From: Thermoleophilaceae bacterium | GTDB taxonomy: Bacteria; Actinomycetota; Thermoleophilia; Solirubrobacterales; Thermoleophilaceae | DNA length: 64,000 nucleotides | NCBI GenBank assembly: GCA_030446485.1 | Contig: JAUJNF010000009.1 | Coordinates: 1 to 64,000, forward strand | Reading direction: 5' to 3' | In this document: piece by piece, positions 26,211 through 34,469 of the stretch | Layout of the letters: each line of letters begins with the position of its first letter | How positions within the stretch are numbered: the stretch's first letter is position 1 | The notes under the pieces: generated by a model | Seen by the model: only the letters and a program-made list of their open reading frames with translations | Told to the model about the DNA's origin: nothing | Databases searched by the model: none | Position numbers and translations under genes: made by a program

Positions 26211-27878
26211 ATGCGGCGCCGCGAGTTCATGCGCACCGGCCTCCTGGGCGCGGGCGCGTTGGCGCTCGGACCGGCCTTCTGGGAGGACGCCCTGGCCGCC
26301 GCCCCGGCAACACCCGGGCCGGGACCCTACGGCCCACTCCTGGCGCCCGACGCCAACGGGGTCATGCTTCCCGCCGGCTTCCGCTCGCGGATCATCGCGC
26401 GGGGGCAGACTCCGGTCGAGAACACGACCTACGTCTGGCACATCTTCTCGGACGGCCAGGCCACGTTCGCTACCGAGGACGGCGGCTACATCCTCGTCGC
26501 AAACTCGGAGGCCCCCGCCACGGCGGGCGGCGGCGCCTCGGCGATCCGCTTCGACAGGGACGCACGCATCCAGGACGCCTACCGCATCCTCGCCGACACG
26601 AACAACAACTGCTCCGGCGGTGGCACTCCCTGGGGCACCTGGCTCTCCTGCGAGGAGACCGATACGGGGCGCGTGTGGGAGTGCGATCCGGCCGGTAAGA
26701 AGCCCGCCGTCGTTCACCCCGCAATGGGCGTGTTCAGCCACGAGGCGGCGGCGGTCGATCCCGACGGCCGGCGGGTCTACCTCACCGAGGACAGCGGCGA
26801 CGGCGGCTTCTACCGCTTCACGCCCACCGCGTACCCCGACCTGAGCGCGGGCCTGTTGGAGATTGCGGTGGCGGGTCCCGCAGGGGAGGTCACGAACGGC
26901 GGCAAGGTCACGTGGGTGCCCGTGCCCGATCCGTCGGCGGCCACCACGCCCACCCGGAAGCAGGTCGGGGCCGCGAGGTTCCGCCGCGGCGAGGGCATCT
27001 GGTTCGACAGCGGGATCGTGTACGTGGCCACCACCAGCGACGACCGCATCTACGGCTACCACGCCGCCACCGAGACCATCGAGCTGGTCTACGACGGCGA
27101 GGCCATCGCCGCAGCCGGTGGCCAGACGCCGCTCTCCGACGTCGACAACATCACGGTGTCCCGCCAGTCGGGTGACCTCTTCGTGTGCGAGGACAACGGC
27201 AACCCCGACCCGTTCGACATCGCGATCATCACGCCGGATCGCGAGGTGGCGCGCTTCCTCAAGCTGACCGGCCCCCAACACGGCATGGGGTCAGCGACAT
27301 CCGAGACCGCCGGCGTGATCTTCGACCCGTCGGGCACGCGCATGTACTTCTCCTCGCAGCGCGGGTTCGGAGTGGGCGTGGTCTACGAGATCACGGGACC
27401 GTTCCGGCTGGAGCGCGCCGGCGGGCCGGCCCCCGGACCGCCGCCCCCATCGCTGCTGACCGACCTGCGGGCGCCCGCTTCCATCGCCATATCGTCGTTC
27501 CGGCGCCGTGGGCTGCCGGTGACCGTGGGCCTGTCGCGAGCGGCGCGCATCGGCCTCACGCTGAAGGCGGGCGGCGTGACGCTGGCCCGCGCCACCCGCG
27601 GCGGCGAGCAGGGGGAGGAGCGTTTCGCGCTCGAGCCAACCGCGGCTGGGCGACGGTACCTCTCTGGGCGGCGGCGGGTGTCGGCCCGGCTCGTGGCCAC
27701 GGCCACCGCCGGGGCGCAGAGCTCCTCCGACGAGCTTCAGGTGGTCCTGCGAGGAGCCTCGAGCGGCCGTGGGAGCCCCGGCCGCGGGCCCCGTGGTCGT
27801 CCGAATGGCAGCCGGAACCAGCGGGTGCGCCAGGGCCGGCCCCGCAACCGCCGCCAGCAGCGCTTCTCCGGCCGCTGA
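26211..27878 (+). CDS. Tat-exported PhoX/DUF839-family protein
   Basis: A 555-residue protein. The start ATG 26211 gives a twin-arginine signal (MRRREFMRTGLLGAGALALG); the frame is open further upstream but the signal sets the start. The mature part follows the PhoX-like propeller: FRSRIIARGQTPVENTTYVW, NSEAP, TPWGTWLSCEETD, VFSHEAAAVDPDGRRVYLTE, GDGGFYRFTP and LSDVDNITVSRQSGDLFVCED with Ca-binding acidic residues. PhoX enzymes are Ca/Fe alkaline phosphatases. The last ~130 residues are a separate basic Ig-like module. CGCAA-A-TTGCG at 26133-26143 in the upstream region could be an operator. Downstream 27879-28071 holds no gene. Confidence 0.85.
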   Translation: MRRREFMRTGLLGAGALALGPAFWEDALAAAPATPGPGPYGPLLAPDANGVMLPAGFRSRIIARGQTPVENTTYVWHIFSDGQATFATEDGGYILVANSEAPATAGGGASAIRFDRDARIQDAYRILADTNNNCSGGGTPWGTWLSCEETDTGRVWECDPAGKKPAVVHPAMGVFSHEAAAVDPDGRRVYLTEDSGDGGFYRFTPTAYPDLSAGLLEIAVAGPAGEVTNGGKVTWVPVPDPSAATTPTRKQVGAARFRRGEGIWFDSGIVYVATTSDDRIYGYHAATETIELVYDGEAIAAAGGQTPLSDVDNITVSRQSGDLFVCEDNGNPDPFDIAIITPDREVARFLKLTGPQHGMGSATSETAGVIFDPSGTRMYFSSQRGFGVGVVYEITGPFRLERAGGPAPGPPPPSLLTDLRAPASIAISSFRRRGLPVTVGLSRAARIGLTLKAGGVTLARATRGGEQGEERFALEPTAAGRRYLSGRRRVSARLVATATAGAQSSSDELQVVLRGASSGRGSPGRGPRGRPNGSRNQRVRQGRPRNRRQQRFSGR

Positions 27879-28071
27879 GCCGCGGGAAGCCGCACCGTCC
27901 AGGCCGCCGTGACACGGGGGGGCGGACACGCCCGGGTGGCGGATGGTCGTTATCCAGATCTTCTCCACTGCGTCACCGGTCGTTCACCGGCCGCGGTACC
28001 GGTTCGCACCCGAGCCGGCGCCGCTCGTGGGCGCGCGGCCGTCCTCCGCCTGACCGACAGACGCTCGGTTT

Positions 28072-28865
28072 CTAGCCGCCGGGCATGCGTGCCCGCACGA
28101 TGGCCGAGCCGGCCGAGGCGTGCACCCGGTGGGTCTCGCGAATCTCGATGTCCACGAAGCCCGCCGCCCTCAGCCGGCGCTCGTACTCGTCCGGTGTCAT
28201 GGCGCCGGCGACGCAGCCGGTCCACGCCTGCATGTCCCGGCGCGTCTCCTCGTCCATGTCGGGATCGGCCACGACGTCGGTGATGCCGAGCCGCCCGCCC
28301 GGGCGCAGCACCCGCGCGGCTTCGCTGAGCACCGCCGCCTTGTCGGCCGAGAGGTTGATCACGCAGTTCGAGATCACGACGTCGACGGAGCCCTCCGGCA
28401 ACGGGATGTCCTCGATCATCCCCTTGACGAACTCGACGTTGGTGGCCTCCGCCTCGCTCGCGTTCCGGCGCGCCAGCCCGAGCATCTCGTCGGTCATGTC
28501 CAGGCCGTACGCCTTCCCGGTCGGCCCGACGCGGCGGGCCGAGAGCAGCACGTCGATGCCGCCACCCGAGCCCAGGTCGAGGACCGTCTCGCCCGGCCGC
28601 AGCTCGGCCACCGCCGTCGGGTTGCCGCACCCCAGCGAGGCCAGCGCCGCGGCCTCCGGCACGTCGCCGCGCTCCTCCTCGTCGTACTGACCTGACCCGA
28701 ACACCTCTCGCTCACCTTCGTCGAGGGCGCTCTCGCCGCAGCAGGATGAGCCCGGCGGCGAGCCGCAGCATCCTCAGCCTCGCCGGCCACCCTGCCGGCC
28801 GCCGCGGCGTAGCGCTCGCGCACCGCCTCCCGTATCTCGTCGGTCGCGGTCAGATCTTCAGCCAT
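28072..28865 (-). CDS. arsM: Arsenite methyltransferase ArsM, one frameshift
   Basis: From ATG 28865 the frame reads MAEDLTATDEIREAVRERYA; near 28775 it must gain one base to continue as CCGSPPGSSCCGESALDEGE and then FGSGQYDEEERGD. The rest is open to 28072. The joined product is 264 residues. Landmarks: Cys pairs in the N-terminus, LDLGSGGGIDVLLSARRVGP (SAM binding), VISNCVINLSADKAAVL (arsenic-binding Cys) and WTGCVAGAM (second Cys). It methylates As(III). It overlaps arsR by 16 nt and is surely cotranscribed with it. The frameshift looks like a single missing base. Confidence 0.88.
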
Positions 28866-29206
28866 GCGGACAGCTCCTCCAGTGCATCGGGCTTGACGTA
28901 GTAGTAGGCCCACAGCCCCTGCCGCTCAGAGTCGACGATGCCGGCTCGGCGGAGAACCTTGAGGTGGTGGGACACGGTGGGCTGGCCCACGTCGAACAGC
29001 GGCGTGAGCTCGCACACGCAGACCCTCCCGGCGTGCCGGCGAAGGACATCCACGAGCTGGAGCCGGATCGGATCGCTCAGCGCCTTGGCCACGTCGGACA
29101 TCCGCTCGGCGTGCATCCGCTCGACGTCGGGGTACACGACCGGCTCGCAGCACGCATCGCCCGGCGCGCGCTTCTGCTTGGGAGACAGCTCGAGATCGAC
29201 AGCCAT
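28850..29206 (-). CDS. arsR: ArsR-family metalloregulator
   Basis: An ArsR/SmtB winged-helix repressor of 118 residues with start ATG 29206 (MAVDLELSPKQ); the frame is open to 29242, but that start would lie within the operator. ALSDPIRLQLVDVLRRHAG is helix 1-2, RVCVCELTPLFDVGQPTVSH holds the CxC metal site in the alpha-3 helix (ELCVC type) and the recognition helix, then HLKVLRRAGIVDSERQG is the wing. The N-terminal CCEP pair may add metal ligands. It controls arsM on the same transcript and probably the divergent phosphatase through the palindrome at 29219-29247. Confidence 0.92.
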   Translation of the reverse strand: MAVDLELSPKQKRAPGDACCEPVVYPDVERMHAERMSDVAKALSDPIRLQLVDVLRRHAGRVCVCELTPLFDVGQPTVSHHLKVLRRAGIVDSERQGLWAYYYVKPDALEELSAWLKI

Positions 29207-29218
29207 CGATGCACTTAT

Positions 29219-29247
29219 ATCGATTGAAGTGACAGATGTCAATTGAT
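29219..29247. promoter_or_regulatory. ArsR operator in the arsR/metallophosphatase divergent region
   Basis: ATCGATTGA (29219-29227) and TCAATTGAT (29239-29247) form a 9-bp inverted repeat with one mismatch and an 11-bp spacer, AT-rich in a GC-rich background. It covers the short gap between arsR and the divergent phosphatase gene, whose possible first codon at 29236 lies inside it. This is the size and base pattern of ArsR boxes. Confidence 0.6.
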
Positions 29248-30008
29248 AGCCTCGAGTCCCAGATGGCGATGAACGGCTCAGCCACCACTCTGGACCGGGT
29301 GGCCGTGATCACCGACGTGCACGCCAACCTGCCGGCTCTGACGGCCACCCTTGAGGCCATCGAGGAGATGGGGATCTCGAAGCTCTACTGCGGCGGCGAC
29401 CTCGTGGGCTATGGCCCCCACCCCAACGTGGTGTGCCGGCTCATCGAGGATCGCCGCATCCCCACCATCTACGGCAACTACGACCACGCGATCGCCCGCG
29501 ACCTCGAGGACTGCGGCTGCGCCTACGTGACCCAGCACGACCGAGAGCTCGGCCAGCAGTCGGTCGAGTGGACGCTCGCCAACACCGATCAACGCTCCAA
29601 GCGTTTCATGCACGGCCTGCCCTTCGACCTGCGCTTCGAGCTGGGCGAGAGGCGCGTCCGGCTCGTCCACGGCTCGCCGCGCAAGGTCAACGAGTACCTG
29701 TTCGAGGACAAGCCCGCGCGCACCTTCGAACGCATCGCCGCGGGCGCGGACTGCGACGTGCTGGTGTTCGGGCACACGCACAAGCCATGGGTGCGCGAGT
29801 ACGGCGGCGTGCTGCTCGTGAACTGCGGGTCGGTCGGCAAGCCCAGGACGGCGATCCGCGCGGCAGCTTCGCCGTCCTGACGGCCGAGGCGGGCGCCACG
29901 CGCGTGTCGATCGAGCGGGTGGAGTACGACGCCGCCGCGGTCGCGCGTGAGGTTGCCGCCGCCGGTCTACCGGACGAGTTTGCGAAGAAGCTGGTGATCG
30001 CCGTCTAG
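29236..30008 (+). CDS. Metallophosphoesterase, one frameshift
   Basis: A calcineurin-like phosphoesterase of about 257 residues after adding one base near 29853 (GSVGKPK becomes the continuous GSVGKPKDGDPRGSFAVL). Metal motifs: VITDVHANLPALTATL, YCGGDLVGYGPHP, TIYGNYDHA, LVHGSP and VLVFGHTHKPW. The C-terminal part AVAREVAAAGLPDEFAKKL ends at 30008. YfcE/MJ0936-type enzymes like this hydrolyse phosphodiesters. The start may be 29236, 29263 or 29269. Divergent from arsR, it probably shares its operator; its role there is unknown. Confidence 0.85.
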
Positions 30009-30039
30009 CAGAGGGAGGCACCTGTGAGGTCCGCTCGAT

Positions 30040-30500
30040 CCGCAGGCGCACCTGGTGCTGGCCGGTGGGGGACCGGAGGAGCACATGCTGCGGGAGCGGA
30101 TCGGCGCGCACGCGACGTTCCTCGGCTGGCTCGAGGAGGGGCGCTGGCCCGCGCGTACGCCAGCGCCGACCTCTTCCTGTTCGCGAGCCGCACCGACACC
30201 TTCGGCCAGGTGATCCTCGAGGCCCAGGCCAGCGGCCTCCCGGTGATCGCCGTGGCCGAGGGTGGGCCGACGGCGCTGGTCGAGGACGGCGTCACGGGCC
30301 GCCTCTGCCCGGCGGAGGCCGCCGCGCTGGCGGCGGCGGTGCTAGAGCTCGCCGCTTCCCCGAGCGGCGGGGCGCCTGGCCGACGCCGCGCTTGTGGCGG
30401 TCGGACGGCGCACCTGGGACCGGTCGCTCGGGCAGCTCGCCGGCGCCTACGCCGAGGCGCTCGGCGCGCGTGCCCGCGCGGGGGTCGAGGCTCGCGGGTC
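30040..30500 (+). pseudogene. Truncated glycosyltransferase (GT4) gene, C-terminal part
   Basis: Only the C-terminal Rossmann domain of a GT-B glycosyltransferase is left: HLVLAGGGPEEHMLRERIGA, then in another frame ALARAYASADLFLFASRTDT with FGQVILEAQASGLPVIA and AEGGPTALVEDGVTGRL (the E-x7-E nucleotide-sugar motif), then in a third RTWDRSLGQLAGAYAEALG. The N-terminal acceptor domain is absent upstream, where the phosphatase ends 31 nt before. Frame changes near 30145 and 30370 could be sequence errors, but the missing half cannot, so I call it a remnant. Confidence 0.65.
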
Positions 30501-30646
30501 CGGCGCAGCGGCGCCCGGACGGCGTGCCGCCCTAGCCGGGCGGGGGGTACAGGGCTTTGGCCCGCGGGCATCGGCGGATAACCAAATCTTCAGAGGAAGG
30601 GCTGCAAAACGGCCGATTCTGTGCGGAGTACGCGTACGCTCATCCC

Positions 30647-31399
30647 ATGGGACGCGCAGAGCTCCACTTTCACCTCCTTCCCGGCGTCGACGACGGCCCG
30701 CAGACGTTGGACGAGGCCGTCGCCCTCGCCCGCGCCGCCGTGGCGGACGGCACCAGCCAGATCGTGGCCACGCCGCACGTGCGCCCCGATCACGTCACCG
30801 ACGTCAGCGACCTGCCGGCGCAGGTCGAGGAGGTTCGCCACCGGCTGGCCGCGAACGACGTGCCCGTCGACGTGCACTGCGGCGGCGAGCTCGGACACGA
30901 GATGGTCGGCCGGCTCGGACAGGCCGATCTCGAGACCGTCGCCCACGGGCCTCGGGGCGCGCGCTGGGTGTTGCTCGAGGCGCCCTTCGACGGCCTCACG
31001 CCCGAGTTCTCAGCCGCCGCCGACGAGCTACGCGACCGCGGCTTCGGCATCGTGCTTGCGCATCCCGAGCGCAGCGCCGGGGTACTGGACGACGACATCG
31101 CCGCGCTCGAGCGCGAGGTCGCCCTCGGCACGGTCCTGCAGGTGAACGCCTGGTCGCTCGCCGGCGCCCACGGCTCCGCCGCGCAGGGGGCGTCCGAGCG
31201 ACTGCTGCGCGACGGCCGGGTCGGCCTCCTGGCCTCCGACGCGCACTCCGGCTGGCGCGCACCGGCGCTGACCAGGGGCGTAACCCTCGCGGTCGCGATG
31301 GGTCTGGCCGAGCCCGCGGCCCGCGCGTTGACCGACACGGCCCCGGCACGCTTTCTTCACAGCGGTGTGCGCCCCGGCGCGGAGGCCGCGGCCGCCTGA
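30647..31399 (+). CDS. CpsB/CapC-like PHP-domain tyrosine phosphatase
   Basis: A 250-residue PHP-fold protein. The start ATG 30647 gives MGRAELHFHLLPGVDDGPQT, the first metal motif (HxH...DDG) of the YwqE/CpsB family. Further ligands lie in IVATPHVRPDH, GGELGHEM, LAHPERSAG and LASDAHSGWRAP. Family members dephosphorylate capsule-synthesis tyrosine kinases or hydrolyse other phosphates; no capsule locus remains here, only the glycosyltransferase remnant just upstream, which may be all that is left of one. Confidence 0.85.
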   Translation: MGRAELHFHLLPGVDDGPQTLDEAVALARAAVADGTSQIVATPHVRPDHVTDVSDLPAQVEEVRHRLAANDVPVDVHCGGELGHEMVGRLGQADLETVAHGPRGARWVLLEAPFDGLTPEFSAAADELRDRGFGIVLAHPERSAGVLDDDIAALEREVALGTVLQVNAWSLAGAHGSAAQGASERLLRDGRVGLLASDAHSGWRAPALTRGVTLAVAMGLAEPAARALTDTAPARFLHSGVRPGAEAAAA

Positions 31400-31427
31400 G
31401 GACCTGAAGGACGCCGTGCGGGGCGCC

Positions 31428-32054
31428 CTACCGCCCGCCCTTCAGGGAGATGCCCTCCAGCAGGTGGGCCACCGTCTCGCACGAGTCGATGGCCTGCTCC
31501 AGCAGCTCGAAGATGTCCTTCCACCTGATCACGACCATCGGATCGATCCCGCCCTGGAAGAGCGAGGCGATGGCCGCGCGCGACACGCGATCGCCCTCGT
31601 TCTCGAGCCGGTGGATCTCCACGAGGTGCGGTGAGAGCTGGCTGCCCTCGCGGAAGGTGCGCAGCGCGCGACCGACGCCCTCGCTGGCTCCCACCAGCAC
31701 CTCGGCGAGCTCCTCGGCCTGGGCCATCGGCGCCTCCACGGCATATAGCTCGAGGGAGACGGCGGTCTGCTCGGTGTAGTCGACGATGTCGTCGAGCGCG
31801 CGAGCGAGCTCGTAGGCGTCGGACGACGGGAACGGTGGCGAAGCCCCGGACCCGTTCAGCCGGTGGATGATGTCGTGGGTGATCCGGTCCCCCGTCTGCT
31901 CACAGGCGCGGATCTCCTCGGTCAGCTCGGTCCGGTCGGGGTAGTCGGCCAGCAGCTCGCGAAGGAGGGCGCCGGCCCTCTCGATGTTCTGCCCCGACTG
32001 CTCGAAGAGGTCGTAGAGGGCGGTGTCGGGCGCGCCGCGGAACGGCAGCTTCAC
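31428..32054 (-). CDS. DUF47 (PhoU-like) protein
   Basis: A 208-residue all-helical protein of the DUF47/PhoU-like class: LPFRGAPDTALYDLFEQSGQ at the start, EIRACEQTGDRITHDIIHRL and IHRLENEGDRVSRAAIASLF as the two metal-binding E-x-x-x-D-x-x helices, and IRWKDIFELLEQAIDSCETV. Members sit beside low-affinity phosphate transporters and regulators. The GTG start at 32054 overlaps the stop of the response-regulator gene by 4 nt, so the two are coupled; no Pit transporter is here. Likely role: phosphate-related regulation. Confidence 0.85.
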   Translation of the reverse strand: MKLPFRGAPDTALYDLFEQSGQNIERAGALLRELLADYPDRTELTEEIRACEQTGDRITHDIIHRLNGSGASPPFPSSDAYELARALDDIVDYTEQTAVSLELYAVEAPMAQAEELAEVLVGASEGVGRALRTFREGSQLSPHLVEIHRLENEGDRVSRAAIASLFQGGIDPMVVIRWKDIFELLEQAIDSCETVAHLLEGISLKGGR

Positions 32055-32908
32055 GAGCGCGCGTATACGCGCGCGCCATCCTCCGCTGCGTGAGACGGGA
32101 CGGCCTCGGGCTCGCTGCCGTCGGTGCGCTCCGGCTCGAACCGGTAGCCGATGCCGAAGTGCGTGTGGATGTAGCGCCACTCGGGCGACATGCGCTCGAG
32201 CTTGTGGCGCAGCTTGCGCACGAACACGTCCACCGAGCGGTCGCCGTGAGCCATTGCGTAGCCCCACACGCGCCCGTAGACCTCCTCGCGCTGGAGCACC
32301 TGGCCGGCGGAGGTGGCCAGGAGGTTGAGCAACTCGAACTCGCGCCGGGTGAGGTCGATGCTGCGCCCGCGCACGAAGGCCTGGAACTGGTCGGCGCGGA
32401 TCTCGAGCTCGCCGGAGGTGAACGACCTGGCCTCGGTGGGCGCCTCCGCGCGCTTGCGCCGGCGCACCACCGCCTCGACCCGGGCGATGACCTCCTCGGG
32501 GTGGATCGGCTTGGTGACCCAGTCGTCGGCTCCGAGCCGCAGGCCCCTGACGCGCTGGGCGACCGTGGACTGCCCGGTGCACACCACCAGGCCGAGGCCG
32601 GGGAGGGCCTCGCACACCCGCTCGAGGAAATCCCAGGCGCGGGGTCCAAGCAACACCGGGTCCACGAGCAGCGCGTTCAGCCGCATGGCCACGAGCTCCT
32701 CGGGGGGCGGCGGCGCGCTCAGCATGCGGAACTGCCAGCTGTGCCCCTCGAGGCGCTTGCCGAGAACCTGGACGAAGGCGGTGTCGGAGTCGATGACCGC
32801 CAGCCGCACCGGGCCGGGCTGCAGGCCGGTCGATCGAGCCGGGGGGGAATCGAAGGCGGCGAACTGGCCGCTGGGCGGTCCGAACTCGATGTCGCGCAGC
32901 CTAGTCAT
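32051..32908 (-). CDS. OmpR-type response regulator with degenerate receiver
   Basis: A 285-residue regulator. An N-terminal ~30-residue lead is followed by a receiver (RLAVIDSDTAFVQVLGKRLE, NALLVDPVLLGP, LVVCTGQSTVAQ, RLGADDWVTKPIHPEE) and a C-terminal winged helix (LTRREFELLNLLATSAGQVL, GDRSVDVFVRKLRHKL, PEWRYIHTHFGIGYRF). The acidic pocket has D-S-D rather than D-D-E, and the Asp at the phosphorylation position (LLVDP) is followed by Pro, so phosphorylation is uncertain. It is coupled to the DUF47 gene, and PhoP-box-like repeats lie 20 nt upstream of its start. Likely a phosphate regulator. Confidence 0.85.
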   Translation of the reverse strand: MTRLRDIEFGPPSGQFAAFDSPPARSTGLQPGPVRLAVIDSDTAFVQVLGKRLEGHSWQFRMLSAPPPPEELVAMRLNALLVDPVLLGPRAWDFLERVCEALPGLGLVVCTGQSTVAQRVRGLRLGADDWVTKPIHPEEVIARVEAVVRRRKRAEAPTEARSFTSGELEIRADQFQAFVRGRSIDLTRREFELLNLLATSAGQVLQREEVYGRVWGYAMAHGDRSVDVFVRKLRHKLERMSPEWRYIHTHFGIGYRFEPERTDGSEPEAVPSHAAEDGARVYARS

Positions 32909-32927
32909 CCGAGCGGTGATCTCCCCC

Positions 32928-32944
32928 TTTACACCTTTTTCACC
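32928..32944. promoter_or_regulatory. PhoP-box-like direct repeat between the divergent regulators
   Basis: TTACACC (32929-32935) and TTTCACC (32938-32944) repeat in the same direction. The same pattern, TTACAC with TTAACA, occurs twice before pstS at 33327-33342 and 33382-33397. The form resembles Gram-positive PhoP boxes (TTAACA-type hexamers with short spacing). It sits between the response regulator (minus strand) and the winged-helix gene (plus strand). Confidence 0.5.
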
Positions 32945-32984
32945 AGTAGGTCACGCCGCGATAACCGGCGTCGGCCGGGCGTGC

Positions 32985-33362
32985 GTGAGCTTTCCGCTTC
33001 GATATGGAAGCAGCTTCCGGCGCCGAGACACTCACAGCAGGGACCTTGGAGATACGACCTGCGGATTTGCGTCCTTCGCGCACGGCCGTCCGCTGTCGCT
33101 CACCGTCCGCGAGCTCCAGGTCCTGAGCGCCCTCGCGCGCCGGCCGGGACGGATCGTCACGCGGGAGGAGCTCTTCGTGGTGGTCTGGGACCGCCCGTAC
33201 CGCCCGGGCGACCGCTCGGTCGACGTCTACGTCTCGAAGGTCCGCGACAAGCTCGAGCGGGCGCTCCCCGAGTGGCGCTACATCCACACGCACTTCGGGT
33301 TCGGCTACCGCTTCCAGGCCGAGCCTTTACACCCTTTTAACAAGCTCGCCACAGGCCGGTAA
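32985..33362 (+). CDS. Receiver-less winged-helix DNA-binding protein
   Basis: The frame encodes a complete OmpR-type DNA-binding domain, LTVRELQVLSALARRPGRIV, TREELFVVVWDRPYRPGDRS and PEWRYIHTHFGFGYRFQAE, without any receiver. It closely parallels the C-terminal domain of the divergent regulator, sharing the GDRSVDV and PEWRYIHTHFG blocks. GTG 32985 is the most likely start and gives 125 residues; a later start is possible since no good SD is visible. The last residues are encoded in the first copy of a 55-bp tandem repeat. It could bind the same PhoP-like boxes constitutively or compete for them. Confidence 0.7.
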   Translation: MSFPLRYGSSFRRRDTHSRDLGDTTCGFASFAHGRPLSLTVRELQVLSALARRPGRIVTREELFVVVWDRPYRPGDRSVDVYVSKVRDKLERALPEWRYIHTHFGFGYRFQAEPLHPFNKLATGR

Positions 33363-33424
33363 CAGACTGCAGGCCGAGCCTTTACACCCTTTTAACAAGC
33401 TCGCCACAGGCCGGTAACAGACTG
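33315..33424. repeat. Perfect 55-bp tandem duplication in the pstS promoter
   Basis: The 55-bp unit at 33315-33369 is repeated without change at 33370-33424. Each unit holds one TTACAC-CCTT-TTAACA box (33327-33342 and 33382-33397). The first unit also encodes the C-terminus and stop of the winged-helix protein; the second is non-coding and is followed by the pstS leader. The duplication therefore doubles the putative operator before pstS. Confidence 0.9.
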
Positions 33425-33485
33425 CCGCGTCCCGCCTGACACCGTGCGCCGCGGCACAGTCCCACTCCATACCAAGGAGAACACT

Positions 33486-34448
33486 TTGAGATCGACTAGA
33501 TGGCTCGCGTTCCTCGCCTGCGGCGCGCTGGCGTTCGGCGCCGGGGCCTGCGGTGATGACGAGGAAAGCGGTGGTGGGGGTGGTGGTGGCGGCGGCGACC
33601 TCTCCGGCGACATCTCGATCGACGGATCGAGCACCGTTGGTCCCTTCGCCCAGGCCGCGGCGGAGGAGTTCCAGGGACAGAACCCCGGCGTGAGGGTCAC
33701 GGTCGGCACGTCCGGCACCGGCGGCGGATTCGAGAAGTTCTGTGCCGGGGAGACCGACATCTCGAACGCCTCGCGGCCGATCAAGAAGGACGAGGAGGAT
33801 CCGGCCGAGGACGAGAGCAAGATATGCGTGGACAACGGCGTCAAGTTCCGCGAGGTGCAGGTGGCGAGCGACGGCATCGCGATCACGACCAACAAGGCTC
33901 TCCCCATCGACTGCATGACCACGGAGCAGCTCGAGGAGCTGTGGGCGACCGACCAGGTCAAGAACTACAAGGACATCGATCCCAAGTTCCCGGACCAGGA
34001 GGTGAGCCTCTACGGACCAGGCACCGACTCGGGCACCTTCGACTTCTTCACCGACGAGATCAACGGCGAAGAGGGCGTCACGCGAAAGGACTACCAGCCG
34101 TCGGAGGACGACAACGTGCTGGTCCAGGGCGTGACGGGAGACGAGGCGGCACTCGGCTACTTCGGATTCTCGTTCTTCGAGCAGAACGCCGAGAACCTCA
34201 ACCTCGTCGGCCTGGATGCCGGAGACGGCTGCGTCAAGCCCAGCCTGGAGGCCATCCAGAGCGGTGAGTACAAGCCGCTGTCACGGCCGATATTCATGTA
34301 CCCGAGCGAGAAGGCGCTCGCCCGGCCCGAGGTCAAGGCGTTCATGGACTACATCGTCGAGAACTACGAGCAAATCTCGGAGGCCTCGCAGATCGTGCCC
34401 ATGTCGGCAGAGGACGCCGCCAAGAGCAAGGAAGTGCTGGCCGGATAA
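33486..34448 (+). CDS. pstS: Phosphate-binding lipoprotein PstS
   Basis: A 320-residue periplasmic-type phosphate receptor. The start is the TTG at 33486: AAGGAG at 33474-33479 sits 6 nt upstream and the product then begins with a lipoprotein signal (WLAFLACGALAFGAGAC, lipobox Cys at about residue 23). An upstream ATG at 33444 is in frame but would bury the signal. A Gly-rich linker follows, then ISIDGSSTVGPFAQAAAEEF (phosphate loop), TSGTGGGFEKFCAGETDISN and YGPGTDSGTFDFF. First gene of pstSCAB-phoU, with PhoP-like boxes upstream. Confidence 0.96.
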   Translation: MRSTRWLAFLACGALAFGAGACGDDEESGGGGGGGGGDLSGDISIDGSSTVGPFAQAAAEEFQGQNPGVRVTVGTSGTGGGFEKFCAGETDISNASRPIKKDEEDPAEDESKICVDNGVKFREVQVASDGIAITTNKALPIDCMTTEQLEELWATDQVKNYKDIDPKFPDQEVSLYGPGTDSGTFDFFTDEINGEEGVTRKDYQPSEDDNVLVQGVTGDEAALGYFGFSFFEQNAENLNLVGLDAGDGCVKPSLEAIQSGEYKPLSRPIFMYPSEKALARPEVKAFMDYIVENYEQISEASQIVPMSAEDAAKSKEVLAG

Positions 34449-34469
34449 CCCGGCCGGCGCCAGCTCCCT

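Noticed and set aside
30005-30571. Minus-strand frames opposite the glycosyltransferase remnant
   Set aside because: Arg/Pro/Ala-rich text without motifs, as expected for the complement of GC-rich coding DNA.
32090-33340. Long plus-strand frame opposite the atypical response regulator
   Set aside because: Antisense shadow of the regulator; only the part from about 32985 in a different frame carries a recognisable domain.
33315-33424. Possible CRISPR repeat
   Set aside because: Only two adjoining identical 55-bp units with no spacers; it is a tandem duplication.
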